From Argopecten irradians (lineage: Eukaryota; Mollusca; Bivalvia; Pectinida; Pectinidae), in assembly GCF_041381155.1 (NCBI RefSeq), contig NC_091142.1, positions 21,848,362-21,912,361 on the forward strand: a stretch of 64,000 bases of DNA. The letters run 5' to 3'. This document shows positions 22,936-34,016 of the stretch, one piece after another. Position 1 is the first letter of the stretch; each line of letters opens with the position of its first letter. The translations under genes and the position numbers were made by a program. Under the pieces are notes generated by a model. It was given only the letters and a program-made list of their open reading frames with translations, did not search any database and was not told the origin of the DNA.

Positions 22936-25018
22936 TTAGTCAGATAGCGGCAAGGAAGGATCATTTAATAGTATTATATGTTACTATTCAGGTGCATTAA
23001 ACACAGTGGATTTAGATATTCAGCATTTCAATGCCAGGCACATCTGTTAACGTCTGGGTTTTTTTTAAATAGACACCCGTAATACAATTTGAAATTTTGA
23101 ATTAAAAATTTAGAAATTAGATCTGTTATAACGGATTGTCAACAGACAAACATATGGATTAATAGAATTCAATCTTGCTTCACCATAATTAGTAACTGTA
23201 AACTTAAATTAGAGCTATTATTTTAACTGTTCAATTAAATGTTTTTAATTTGCATGCAATACATAATTTGTAAAAATGATCTGCCCTATAGTTTTTTATT
23301 ATTGATATTTTCTATGCAAAAATAAAATACATTAGAAATTTTATCTACATGAATAAAATGTATTACAATGTTGTGTTCCATATTCGAGTATTTTATCTAT
23401 CTTAGCTTTAGAATTATCTGTTAATTTCGAATAAAAGTTTTGGCCTGGCAATTTTATGTTCGATTTGGAAAATACTGTTACTGATTCCGAAGGATTTTGA
23501 TAAAGATTTGATACAGTATATATCATCACATTGTAACTCATTTTACATGTTACATACTGTGGTATTGTAATAACATGACGGAATGAAATGAATGATTCTT
23601 CAAAAAGTTTTGTTTTCAATTAATAACTTCTTTTCAAATTACTTAAAAAGTACTACCTAATCGAACAGTGAAATTGTCAGTCGAAACGCACAGAAATTAT
23701 TTTGGTGCTCCAATGAAAATAAGTCTGAAGTTTTGACAAAAGTGTCTGAATTATTAAAAAATGGTATATTCATTTTAGGCAATGTATGACTTCAGTATCA
23801 TTATGTTTAACATTGAAAAGAGTTTATACCTTAAAAACCATGCCTGATGTCAGCAAAGCGTAAACATTTGAGAATGATGAGTAATAATAGCATCACGCAT
23901 ATGTGGCTTTAATGTATTTGCATAACAGTAGACACAACGATTTATATAAAACCTCACAACAATTTTATCGATATTTGTTAACATCAGTTTTTATATGTAT
24001 TATATTTGACGAACTTACCCACTCAATTTTACAATTTCTTTATTTTTGATAAACATGTTTTTGGTGTTATAATTTTGCCAAAATAGGTAGCTGTACATAT
24101 TTACATTATCAAGATGCATTTACACATGTACAAGTATATGATTATATAAACTTCTAAATTGAATGAGATTTAGATAAAGAGACATTGTCAAATGTTTACG
24201 ATGTTATTAAGGTATTGCCAAAATGTTAAAGTATTGAATGTGATAGACATTATAAGATTATCATCAGCTCTATTGGTGAAATCATAATAAAGGGTCGTTT
24301 GGATGGGGCAACACTGGCCTTTAATATTTATAAATAGAAGTAAAATGTTTTAAAAAAATGTCTTTTTGTTGTATAAAACAGATTGTCTCATTTAGATAAT
24401 TATGTGCGGATGGACATTGCAGGTATATTTTATTGTTTTTCTGGTATCGCTCATGTCTTCATCAAGTAAATATATGTTAAACCAAACATATTTTAAGTCA
24501 AAATATACTTCAACATGTACTGCACGATCATATTGTATTTGATAACTGTTAAATGTAAATACTGCTGCAAGTGATATACTAATTATGAAATTATATACAA
24601 GCAAAATGATAAATGATATTGACACAAAAAAATTAATTTGGTTTCCATCAAGAAAATTATAACCATTTCTACAATCAATCCTTCAAGCAGTTGTCGGTTG
24701 TAAAGGTGTATTTCGACAAGACAAGACAAGTCATTAGTATTTTTCATCTTACACCTATATATACATGGACTTTTTGAAACATTGGTACTAATAATATCTT
24801 CTTCTTTTTGCGAATGTTTCCTCACTGATAGCTATCTCGATATTTCTCAGGGTGTAACCAGACGAATACAATTAAATATTTTTCAAATTCATTTGAACAT
24901 CTATATATATATAAGTTAATCTATCCCTGTTTACTTACTGAAAGGTGCTATTAAATTGGGTTCTTTACAGTTGCTGCTTTTTATGCATAGAAAAGAACTG
25001 AAATATCCGGATAATTTT
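19925..25018. other. Intron and intergenic DNA, very AT-rich
   Basis: Apart from the candidate small exon at 22898 and a pogo-like MITE at 21.34-21.49 kb I see no gene. Open frames are short, lysine/isoleucine/tyrosine-rich and unsupported by splice signals. Confidence 0.5.
21335..21486. mobile_element. Small pogo/Tigger-like MITE
   Basis: The ends TACTGTGGACTTGCGATAAT and the reverse complement of ATCAAGGGTCCACTATGTA form an imperfect inverted repeat, with an internal GATAATCCGGACACC. TA-flanked CAGTGGACC-type ends are typical of pogo-group MITEs. Too short to code for a transposase. Confidence 0.5.
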
Positions 25019-25019
25019 T

Positions 25020-26340
25020 AGCTCACCTGGCCCGAAGGGCCGGTGAGCTTATGTCATGGCGCGGCGTCCGTCGTCCGTCGTCCGTCCGTCGTCCGTCGTC
25101 CGTCCGTCGTCCGTCCGTCAACATTTCCTTTAAATCGCTACTAGTCATAGAGTTCTGCATAGATTGTAACCAAATTTGGCCACAAACATCCTTGGGGGAA
25201 GGGGAACAGAACTTGTATAAAGTTTGGCTCTGACCCCCCGGGGGCAGGAGGGGCGGGGGCCCAATAGGGGAAATAGAGGTAAATCCTATAAATCGCTACT
25301 TGTCCTAGAGTTCTGCATGGATTGTAACCAAATTTGGCCACAAACATCCTTGGGGGAAGGGGAACAGAACTTGTATAAAGTTTGGCTCTGACCCCCCGGG
25401 GGCAGGAGGGGCGGGGCCCAATAGGGGAAATAGAGGTAAATCCTATAAATCGCTACTTGTCCTAGAGTTCTGCATGGATTGTAACCACACAAACATCCTT
25501 GGGGGAAGGGGAACAGAACTTGTATAAAGTTTGGCTCTGACCCCCCCGGGGGCAGGAGGGGCGGGGCCCAATAGGGGAAATAGAGGTAAATTCTATAAAT
25601 CGCTACTTGTCCTAGAGTTCTGCATGGATTGTAACCAAATTGGACACAAACATCCTTGGGGGAAGGGAACAGAACTTGTATAAAGTTTGGCTCTGACCCC
25701 CCGGGGGGCAGGGAGGGGCATAGGGGGAACCCCAATAGGGGAAATAGAGGTAAATCCTATAAATCGCTACTTGTCCTAGAGTAATCATAATTCTGTCCAT
25801 GGTCCGGATTGTAACCAAATTTGGCCACAAACATCCTTGGGGGAAGGGAACAGAACTTGTATAAAGTTTGGCTCTGACCCCCCCGGGGGCAGGAGGGGCG
25901 GGCCCAATAGGGGAAATAGAGGCAAATCCTATAAATCGCTACTTGTCCTAGAGTTCTGCATGGATTGTAACCAAATTTGGCCACAAACATCCTTGGGGGA
26001 AGGGAACAGAACTTGTATAAAGTTTGGCTCTGACCCCCCCGGGGGCAGGAGGGGCGGGCCCAATAGGGGAAATAGAGGCAAATCCTATAAATCGCTACTT
26101 GTCCTAGAGTTCTGCATGGATTGTAACCAAATTTGGCCACAAACATCCTTGGGGGAAGGGGAACAGAACTTGTATAAAGTTAGGCTCTGACCCCCCGGGG
26201 GCAGGAGGGGCGGGGCCCAATAGGGGAAATAGAGGTAAATATTTGAATTCCTTCAGAAAAGAAACAATGAGCCTGTATTTAGAACATTACTTGGCATTAC
26301 AAACCAGGTGAGCGATACAGGCCCTCTGGGCCTCTTGTTA
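25020..26340 (+). mobile_element. Hairpin-ended element with seven ~157-bp tandem monomers
   Basis: The left end is a palindrome, AGCTCACC-GGCCC-GAA-GGGCC-GGTGAGCT (25020-25049), followed by CGTCCGTC repeats (25066-25115). Seven monomers follow, anchored by AGTTCTGCAT-type starts at 25151, 25309, 25466, 25616, 25780, 25952 and 26108; most are 156-158 bp. The right end holds CAGGTGAGCGATACAG and a GGCCCTCTGGGCC hairpin about 9 bp from the end. Hairpin-bearing ends around a central tandem array resemble non-autonomous Helitron/Helentron derivatives and the 'pearl' type elements of bivalves. I infer that class; no coding capacity is seen. Relatives lie at 0.3, 4.5, 36.0 and 55.25 kb. Confidence 0.8.
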
Positions 26341-27850
26341 TTATGTTGATTGACCTCAGTTTCAACTTGATAGAAAACATGTGATATGATGTTTTGGTGA
26401 TTGAATAATTGATGGCATTAGTGCTTTATTAAAGAGGGATTGGAGAGCTGTGAGTACAGTTGACAAAAAGCAGGGTATTGCTTGATTTTGAAATCGATTA
26501 TAGATACTTTAGTTATATGGTTGTACTGTACCTGTACCTATTTTAGTGTGATGTGCGCTACGTCAAAAACAGAGCCAAATATCTTTAAAAAGTCAACACC
26601 CTCTCGAGAGTGGTGCTAAAACCTGTTAAATTAAGTAAAGGTAGAGTATTTGATATTAAAAGATGTATAGTACTTATGCATATGCAGTAGATTTAACAAC
26701 CCAGTATACCTATTTTATTTACTGGAGGATAAGTCCAGCAATCAGATCTATGTTTAGGTTTATAGAATAATATATAGGCAAGCAAAAAAGTCTAATAATA
26801 TAGGCAGGTTTAGCGGACTTAATATCAGCGTGTTTGATTTCGCTGACAGTTGAGCGATTTTGAAATTTTTGTTGGTATTCATGTATAATAATCCCATATA
26901 TGAATAAAGTTAAAACAGTTCTTCCAGAACCATGTATTTATTCATTTCTCATTAGAAAGAGAAAATATGATGACAAGAATAAGCACTGTTCTTGTATAAC
27001 CACATGTAACAAGTATACATATACATATGGTTGTGTAGCTTAAATTTCTAAATGATATGTTTATTTGATTCACAATATTTTAATATGAATTAATGTAAAA
27101 TGTCAACCAATGTACTGCTTATTTGTAAAATTCGCTTCAGTTTAGAGCGTTTATACGAACAGCTGGATTTATAACTGGTAACATTTATGTAATGAGTTTG
27201 ATGAAATAATGAAATTGTTAGGTTTGCTGAAAATTTTTTTTATCGTGATCCATTATTTGCCTGCTATGCAACACGCCATATTTTCTCTAGTACCTCCTCA
27301 AACTATATCCGATTAATAAAATTGTCAATTATAAATTGATATTTTTGTTTAAGTGTTATAATTATTAAAACATGTAATTCCCCTTGTATCGATGCTATAA
27401 GACTATAATATATACATGTACTTACCCTTTGACGATCGAGATAAATTCGCTGTCCAATATACCCACAAACAAGCCCAAGCTACTGGTTTGATAACTGAAG
27501 CATATCCCAGATAATAACAGCAAGGCTTATCTTGATACAATGTCATTGGGAGTTTTAAAAAGTGTATTCCTATAGATGACGTGTACCATAGAGTTTTCAA
27601 GAAAATTAAATTGACATATTTTTAAAACATTCCTCGTATGTACATTCATGTTTATCTAAAATTCAAACTTGAAGCGATTGCTGTCGAAGGCGGTGCTATA
27701 TTTCCAGAGTTCGAAATAATAATAATTCATGATTTTCGAAAAGTGTCATCGATATTGTAAGAATTCGCCATGTCCAAGATTTCCAACCACTGGAGCAAAC
27801 TTGAATCCGTTACCCGAAGAAAAGATATAGATAAATTTTACATGTTGCCA
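26341..27850. other. Intergenic stretch, nothing recognised
   Basis: AT-rich sequence without a credible coding frame, RNA gene or clear repeat boundary. Confidence 0.5.
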
Positions 27851-27854
27851 TTAA

Positions 27855-28254
27855 AGGGCCACTACCTTTCCGAAACGGCTTTTAATTTTTAAAATAGGAA
27901 TGTAAAACGAGATCAATAATTTTGTAGAGTCGCAGAAGTTATTAACTATTCGTTTACTAGCACACTTATCATCACCTTCAGAACTGTTTAATAAGAATAA
28001 ATAAAATGTTAATTTTCATAACGCGGGTCGTTTTATGTTTCCCGCCGTCGTCCTAAATGCCGCGCGGTAGTTGACTATCACTGCGCCAGACGGCAAAACA
28101 GCGAAATGAATCTCCACTGTTATCGTACATTAGACAGGAAATCTTGCATAAGTTTGGTGTTGTTACCTCATCTTAAGCCATCGATATATATTTTCTTTTG
28201 TTATTAATGTTTTTAGGAAACCTTTAAATTTTGCTCCGGAAAGGTAGTGGACCT
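27855..28254. mobile_element. ~400-bp TIR element flanked by TTAA
   Basis: The ends AGGGCCACTACCTTTCCG and CGGAAAGGTAGTGGACCT are inverted repeats, each flanked by TTAA (27851-27854, 28255-28258), the signature target of piggyBac-type insertion. The interior is non-coding, with a GC-rich segment (CGCGGTAGTTGACTATCAC). A close relative lies at 31937-32330, inside the region between the two borosin-like genes. Confidence 0.7.
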
Positions 28255-28258
28255 TTAA

Positions 28259-29912
28259 GATTAACGTTCGTTTACTGCACTATCCTGCACCAGTTGTATA
28301 TACACTACATTATGGTAGAAAATCGAGTTTTTATACATGTATGTGTTTTACATTTTCCCTATGGGTATTATTGGTACTTTATTAATAAAGAAGTTGCAAA
28401 AAACAGGATTCGCTTTGAAAATATCACGAAGTTACTAAGTATGGAGATTGTTGATATGCAGTCGCGGTTTTTTTCGAACTTATTTAAAAAATGGCGGCAC
28501 ATTGGAATATAGTTGTTAATTTGCAATAAGACGTCGAGGTATGAGAGAGATATCGGGATCACGAAATATTGTAAATCCGATTGGTCGCGAATTTAAGTAT
28601 TCTATACAGTTGTTTCATGAGTAAAAAGTCAAAATCTTTTCCCGAGGTGTTGGAACAACCCCGAAGAACTGTTTCCCGAGGCCGACAGGAATGAGTCTTC
28701 ACTATTGACTGATAAGGCATGAAACAACTTTTGTTTTATTGTTCGAACCGCAGTCTTAAACTTGTCACTTATAGGAAGAATTTTGTTGAAAGAATATTTG
28801 GGTCCGGCGCGCCTGTGTTTATGACGTCAACATTCATGCAAAAATTACTCGCCGTTCAACAGTCAAACTATTGATTGACCGGTCAATAGTTTGTAAGAAA
28901 TTAATTGTATATTTGTAACGAATTTTATGCAATTTCATGTATAAGCTGTCGAAACGTAGCTATATTTAAACAGTCAGGTCACAATACATCTTGGGTACTT
29001 GTAGTATGCTAATGTTACTTAAAATTATTATTTTCTACTGAGCTGACATTATCATGTTAAGAATGTAATACTCCCAGATGTTCCTCATTTAATATGCAAT
29101 ATATCTTACAGTATACAATAAATAAGAAAGTGTTTGTGATAATAATTCTTCTGTTCTAACACAATTAAGCATAGGCACAGCTGAAACAATGAATGCTAAT
29201 CAGTATCAGTATTATGCCAAATTATTACGATTCACATACAGAACGAACTACACTACACGAGGTAACATATATATGCAAACCTGCATACAAAAGTATCTTA
29301 CAATGCATTTCTTATTTTAAGATTTGTTGCTTTCAAAGGTCAAAGATTTTTAACGGAAAAATTTGTTTGAAATAACAATTTTTACGAAAAAAATTCACAC
29401 TTTTGGAAAAAAAGGGAAACCGAAATATTACTCTTTGTCATCTCATTTCACCCTGTTACTGGTTTTGTCCACAATTTCACGCCCAAATAAAATTAATCCC
29501 ATGACATATTCTGTCTATGTGTAAATTGGTTTCCAAATTAAAATCCGGGAACACAGTTTTTGAGAGTGACTTGAAAATAGAGAGGGCAGGTAGTCACGGG
29601 CCACTATAACTAGCTATACATTTCCAGTTTATGATTCCAGAGTCTGATGTTAGTGAAAATTTGTGTAGTACAGTAATTATTTTAGATGCTAAATATCTTT
29701 TGAACACCTTTGAAAATATTGGCTGCCATGGTAACGAAACGTTTCACCAAGAGGAGATCTATTATGAAGTATGTGCGGTAGTTGCAAGATAAATGGAATA
29801 GAATTGCATCAGTCTACACTATATACAAGTCATATGTCATGTGTCATTGTTTACGTCAAGTAAATATCCTAAATGTAAAAAATGTATAACCACAAGTTTT
29901 ATTTTAAGATGG
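28259..29912. other. Intergenic stretch, nothing recognised
   Basis: No coding frame with domain or splice support. It lies immediately downstream of the minus-strand borosin-like gene and should contain its 3' UTR and poly(A) site, which I could not pin down. Confidence 0.5.
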
Positions 29913-31690
29913 TCACTGCTTTACGCCTTCTGTAGAAGGAGGGACTTTGGGTACATCGGCTGTGTAATATTCCCGAACCACGTCAGAATCTGTGCTCGTT
30001 ATCGAGTCATCATCACCAACATCATCGACGTCGTCTTCATACAATACTATCATCTGTTTAATTGTCAGGGGTATCATTTCCGTTCTTCCTTCTTCATTTG
30101 TTGGCTTTTGCGGATCATAACTGCAACGAAGTAAAAGCGTAAATTACTATTCAATTCAATTGATTTCAAATGACTCAATAAAGTCAAAGCCTTTTACAAA
30201 ATGTCATTTTTTTAAATGGAGATAAACTAGAGTATATGTGGATTCTTTCCAAGAAAAAAAGCATGACAGTATCCAGATTAAAACAACATTTGAAGTCAGA
30301 ATCCAGGTCATTGCTATTGTACTTTTTATGATTACTTTAGGGTATAATATTTCAGCGCTGCATGATCACATATTCTTTTTATTGACAATTTGACATTTGA
30401 AAATCTACATGTTTCACATATCAGATCGATTGAATGAAAATTTTAAATTATTATGGTGAATAATGTATAATTTAAGAAGGAAAAATACCTCATTCGGCAT
30501 CTGATTGCATCTTCAATCACCAAATCATCTTTGGATTGCAGTGCACTGTTTTGCACGTGATCGGTTAAGGTAGGGTTGCCAGTTTCCTCCCAATGGTGTA
30601 GAAGTTTTGAATTTAGACTCATTTCACACAACAAATCTGATAGTTCATTATCTGTGGTCCACATATAATCGCCAGGCAACACCCATGACTTTAACTCCTG
30701 TATCGCCCTGCACTCCTGTGACCCGTAGTTGTTTTGGCTTTGGCCAAGCTCTTTCTTAACGATGGCATGTGCGTGTGTCCCATTGGTTAGACAGCCCAAT
30801 GACATCCCAGTTGTGATGTCGACCGTTGGTTCAGCGACGTTAGGGATAAACAGTGAACAATCCGCGGGGAGTTCGTCTAGTTGTTCCTCTGTAATATTAG
30901 CCAGTACAGTCAGGGTGACATGTTCGTATGGTGGTTGAAGAAGACAATACTGAGTACCTTGGTAAAGTACCACCTCCTGTGAGTCCGTATAGGTCTTCAT
31001 TAGCTTTACTACTAATAAATGGAAAGCTTGCAACCCGCTTACATCTCCGGTGTGACAGAAATCTTTAACGTCTTCAAGTTGTCGTAAAATGACATTACAA
31101 CAAGTATCTAAATCAATGTTAGACAGAAGAAATTCTACCGCTGTTAAACAGATTGTACCAATAGAAACATCAAGCTGAAGACTGGCAGTCAAACTCTCCA
31201 TTAGCCCAGGGGAGGGAAATGCTTTCAAGTTGATTCCATCAGATTTCGCTATCAATTGTAATCTTTGTGAAATTGTTGCGTTTATATAACTATCGCCATG
31301 AAATACAATACAGACTGTTGATCCCTTTCTGGCATAATTTAGACATATTTCTACAACTTTTACACACGTACTAAATTTATCATCGTCACATTTATGCAGA
31401 AATACGTTAAGATCGATCCCATCAGGTCTAAGGTCCTGAAGAAAAAGTTCACTGACGGTGTCATCGACCAAGAAAAATACATATTCTGATCTCCTGATCT
31501 CTGTCAAACTCTCCACAGTACAGTGTGCGATGGACTTTATTCCTGTTCGAACGATTGACAAATATCCCGGCTTATCCGTGACAGTCATATTAGGTAAAGC
31601 ACTGTTGCTAACGTCACGGCACATCTCTTTTAATTGTTTAACACTATCCCTATTTGGCTCATTATTTAACAGGGTATCTCGTTGATCCAT
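29913..31690 (-). CDS. Borosin-like methyltransferase paralogue, probable pseudoenzyme
   Basis: Two exons, 31690-30489 and 30120-29913; the donor ATGAG|GTATTT and acceptor TCGTTGCAG join in phase 2. The product is 469 aa. It aligns end to end with the plus-strand neighbour and with fungal OphMA: tetrapyrrole-methylase-like fold (residues about 43-250), middle region, then the clasp-like helical part ending EDAIRCRM (about 345-400). Differences hit the active site. Where OphMA has Tyr63, Tyr66, Arg72 and Tyr76 this protein has Asn95, Leu98, Asp/Lys and Cys109. The SAM loop VGxG is VRTG, and the YGHP-like motif is HGDS. The frame is fully open, so it seems maintained as a protein without methyl transfer, perhaps as a partner subunit. 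Exon 2 encodes an acidic tail (residues 401-469) with MIPLTIKQMIVLYEDDV, related to the neighbour's tail. It is transcribed away from the neighbour, 2.3 kb apart. Confidence 0.85.
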
Positions 31691-34016
31691 ACTAATGATA
31701 TTGTGTGTGAAGATATAACATTTATAGTGTATAGCCTTCTGTTTACAAAACCAGAGAATGATTTCTCATTTTTAGAATATACTCTTTTGATGTGCATCTC
31801 TTGCATTTTGTAAGTAAATCATTGGGCTTCCGTTTCTTCCTGTGAATTTCCTTAAGTTCCGGTAATGTGGCGGAAATGTGTTATCTACAATAATATAGAG
31901 CGTAAAGATCAGTATCATTAAATACATTATGTACTCTACCTTTCCGAAACGGCTTTTAATTTTTAAAATGGGAATGTAAAACAAGATCGATAATTTTGTA
32001 GAGTCTTAAGAATTATTAACTTACCGTTAATACTACATTCATCATCACCTTCTGAACGTTTTGATTAAAATAAATAAAATGTTTATTTTCATAACGCGGG
32101 TCGTATTATGTTTCCCGCCTTCGTCCTAAATACCGCGCGGTAGTTGACTATCACTGCGCCAGACGGCAAAACAGCGAATTGACTCTCCACTGTTTTCATA
32201 TATTACGCAGGAAATCTTGCATATGTTTGGTGTCGTAACCTTCTTTTAGGTCATCGGTATGCATTTTCTGATGTTATTAATGTTTTTTAAGAAATATTTA
32301 TATTTTGCTCCGGAAAGGTAATGGGCCTTTAAATACATTATGTACTATTTTAATATCAAAAGTACTACACTCACGCAACATTGTTATCGTCTATTCGATG
32401 TCTTTGTATTTGATAAACAATGCAAAAAATGCTCGATATATTGAGATTGTATAAAAATAGATGACGTTTGTCGCATTTCATAAATAAACAGTTCCAAAAT
32501 ATCGTTACCCGAACGAAGGTTTTCTTAACATTTGATAACCTGCCCCATTTGTGTTTGTTTTCATATAATTATAATACTACTATTTAATTTTAATAATCAT
32601 AAAGCAACGTATGGAGGTTTACGACTTGAAATAATCTACGTGTACAAGCAAGTAGTGGTGTTTGAAAGTCCGGAAATGACTCTAATCATCAGTGTATTAT
32701 GTAGAGCATGATTCACTCGAATGTCTTTGACACATCCTATTTGTATCAGATAACACGAATACTGTATGGTACAAGTAGTGGTGTTGAACAGCAACAGGTA
32801 AGTTTGAAATATATCACATTCATCAACATGAATTAAAATGCATTAACTACTGTGAAATGATTTCTTGTCATTGTGATAAGTTTTCGTGGTTTATAATAAT
32901 TGATTTTCCATTCGTGGAGTAAGATTTGCATAGTTTATATATAATATTTCATTGGTAGTAGCAGATAATTAAATAAGATTTTGTTATTTTATTATATTGC
33001 TCACACAAATTGACCTGGCAACAATGAACATTCAATGCATTATCAGAGTATATAAACTTCAATTGTGATGCTAATTAAGTACTGTACGCCAAGCATATAT
33101 CAACTTTAAATGGTTCACTATACATTCTATCATAGTAAAGTGGTATTTGATTAAGATGGCAATTTAATAGCAATATACAAAAAAGGCAAAACCACTTTGA
33201 AGTCAAGTCCTATTACTTGTCATTGGTTTGTCTATGTTTATGGTATGAATTATATGTATGTAAGTGTTATGATGAATGAGAGCCCTCCTACGTCGGGACA
33301 TTTATTTATATTTTTGAAGGCCGACTCCATGGCCAAAACCTTGGTAGACTTCAGATGTATACCATGTGTCGTATAAAAGAATTTTGTGGCTGAAGAAATA
33401 TTTTAATGTTCTAACTCGCACATAGTCATGATGATGTTGTGAGGGTGAAAGTGGATATTAAAAATTTTGTAAAAACGCTATTTGTATGCAGCTAAAACAT
33501 TGTCAAACACAAAATCGCATAAACGTAAGGAAACTATAATGATGTAGATGTATGTATATATGAAGCAAAAAACAGCAATAATTAAATGATGAGCTAACAG
33601 TAAATCACTAGGAACACACCTACGTTCTTTACAATTTTATTGAAATAACAATTTAGACGTCTCTTTATATCACAGAATGTGCACTTGTTTCAACAAAAAG
33701 TAAATAAGGTTCCCACATTACATAATATCCACCTCAAAATTTAGGTATTATTTCATTAAGTATGGCAATTTAAAGTGATCGTTTCATATTCTTTAAGGAA
33801 AATTTAATTCAATAATTTCATTATGAAAAATGAACGATGAATGACAGGCTATTCAAGAATCGTTCCTAAAACCCCATATAGAGTACGAAAATTAAACAAT
33901 TTACATCTGTACTGCGAGTATTTATGTATTCTAATTAACTCTCAGTTCTTTAGGAATAATACATTAAACTAATCACTTAAATTTTACTGTTTTAGTAAAA
34001 ACGACACAACTAACCA
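31691..34016. promoter_or_regulatory. Shared intergenic region of the divergent borosin-like pair
   Basis: About 2.3 kb separates the two start codons. It contains a ~394-bp TIR-family repeat at 31937-32330. A strong donor AACAG|GTAAGT at 32797/32798 pairs plausibly with the acceptor TACTGTTTTAG|TAAAAA at 33995/33996, 21 bp before the plus-strand ATG, suggesting a non-coding first exon near 32.75 kb and a ~1.2-kb 5' UTR intron. No core promoter element is certain. Confidence 0.45.
31937..32330. mobile_element. Relative of the 27.9-kb TIR element with 16-bp flanking repeats
   Basis: Similar over almost its whole length to 27855-28254, but the left end lacks about 10 bp (starts CTACCTTTCCG). 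AAATACATTATGTACT occurs exactly on both sides (31921-31936 and 32331-32346). A 16-bp TSD is not normal for a TTAA-targeting element. Confidence 0.75.

Noticed and set aside
25286-26190. Several open frames of 70-150 codons on both strands
   Set aside because: All are readings of the GC-rich satellite monomers (repeated Pro/Gly/Cys blocks) with no independent coding signal.
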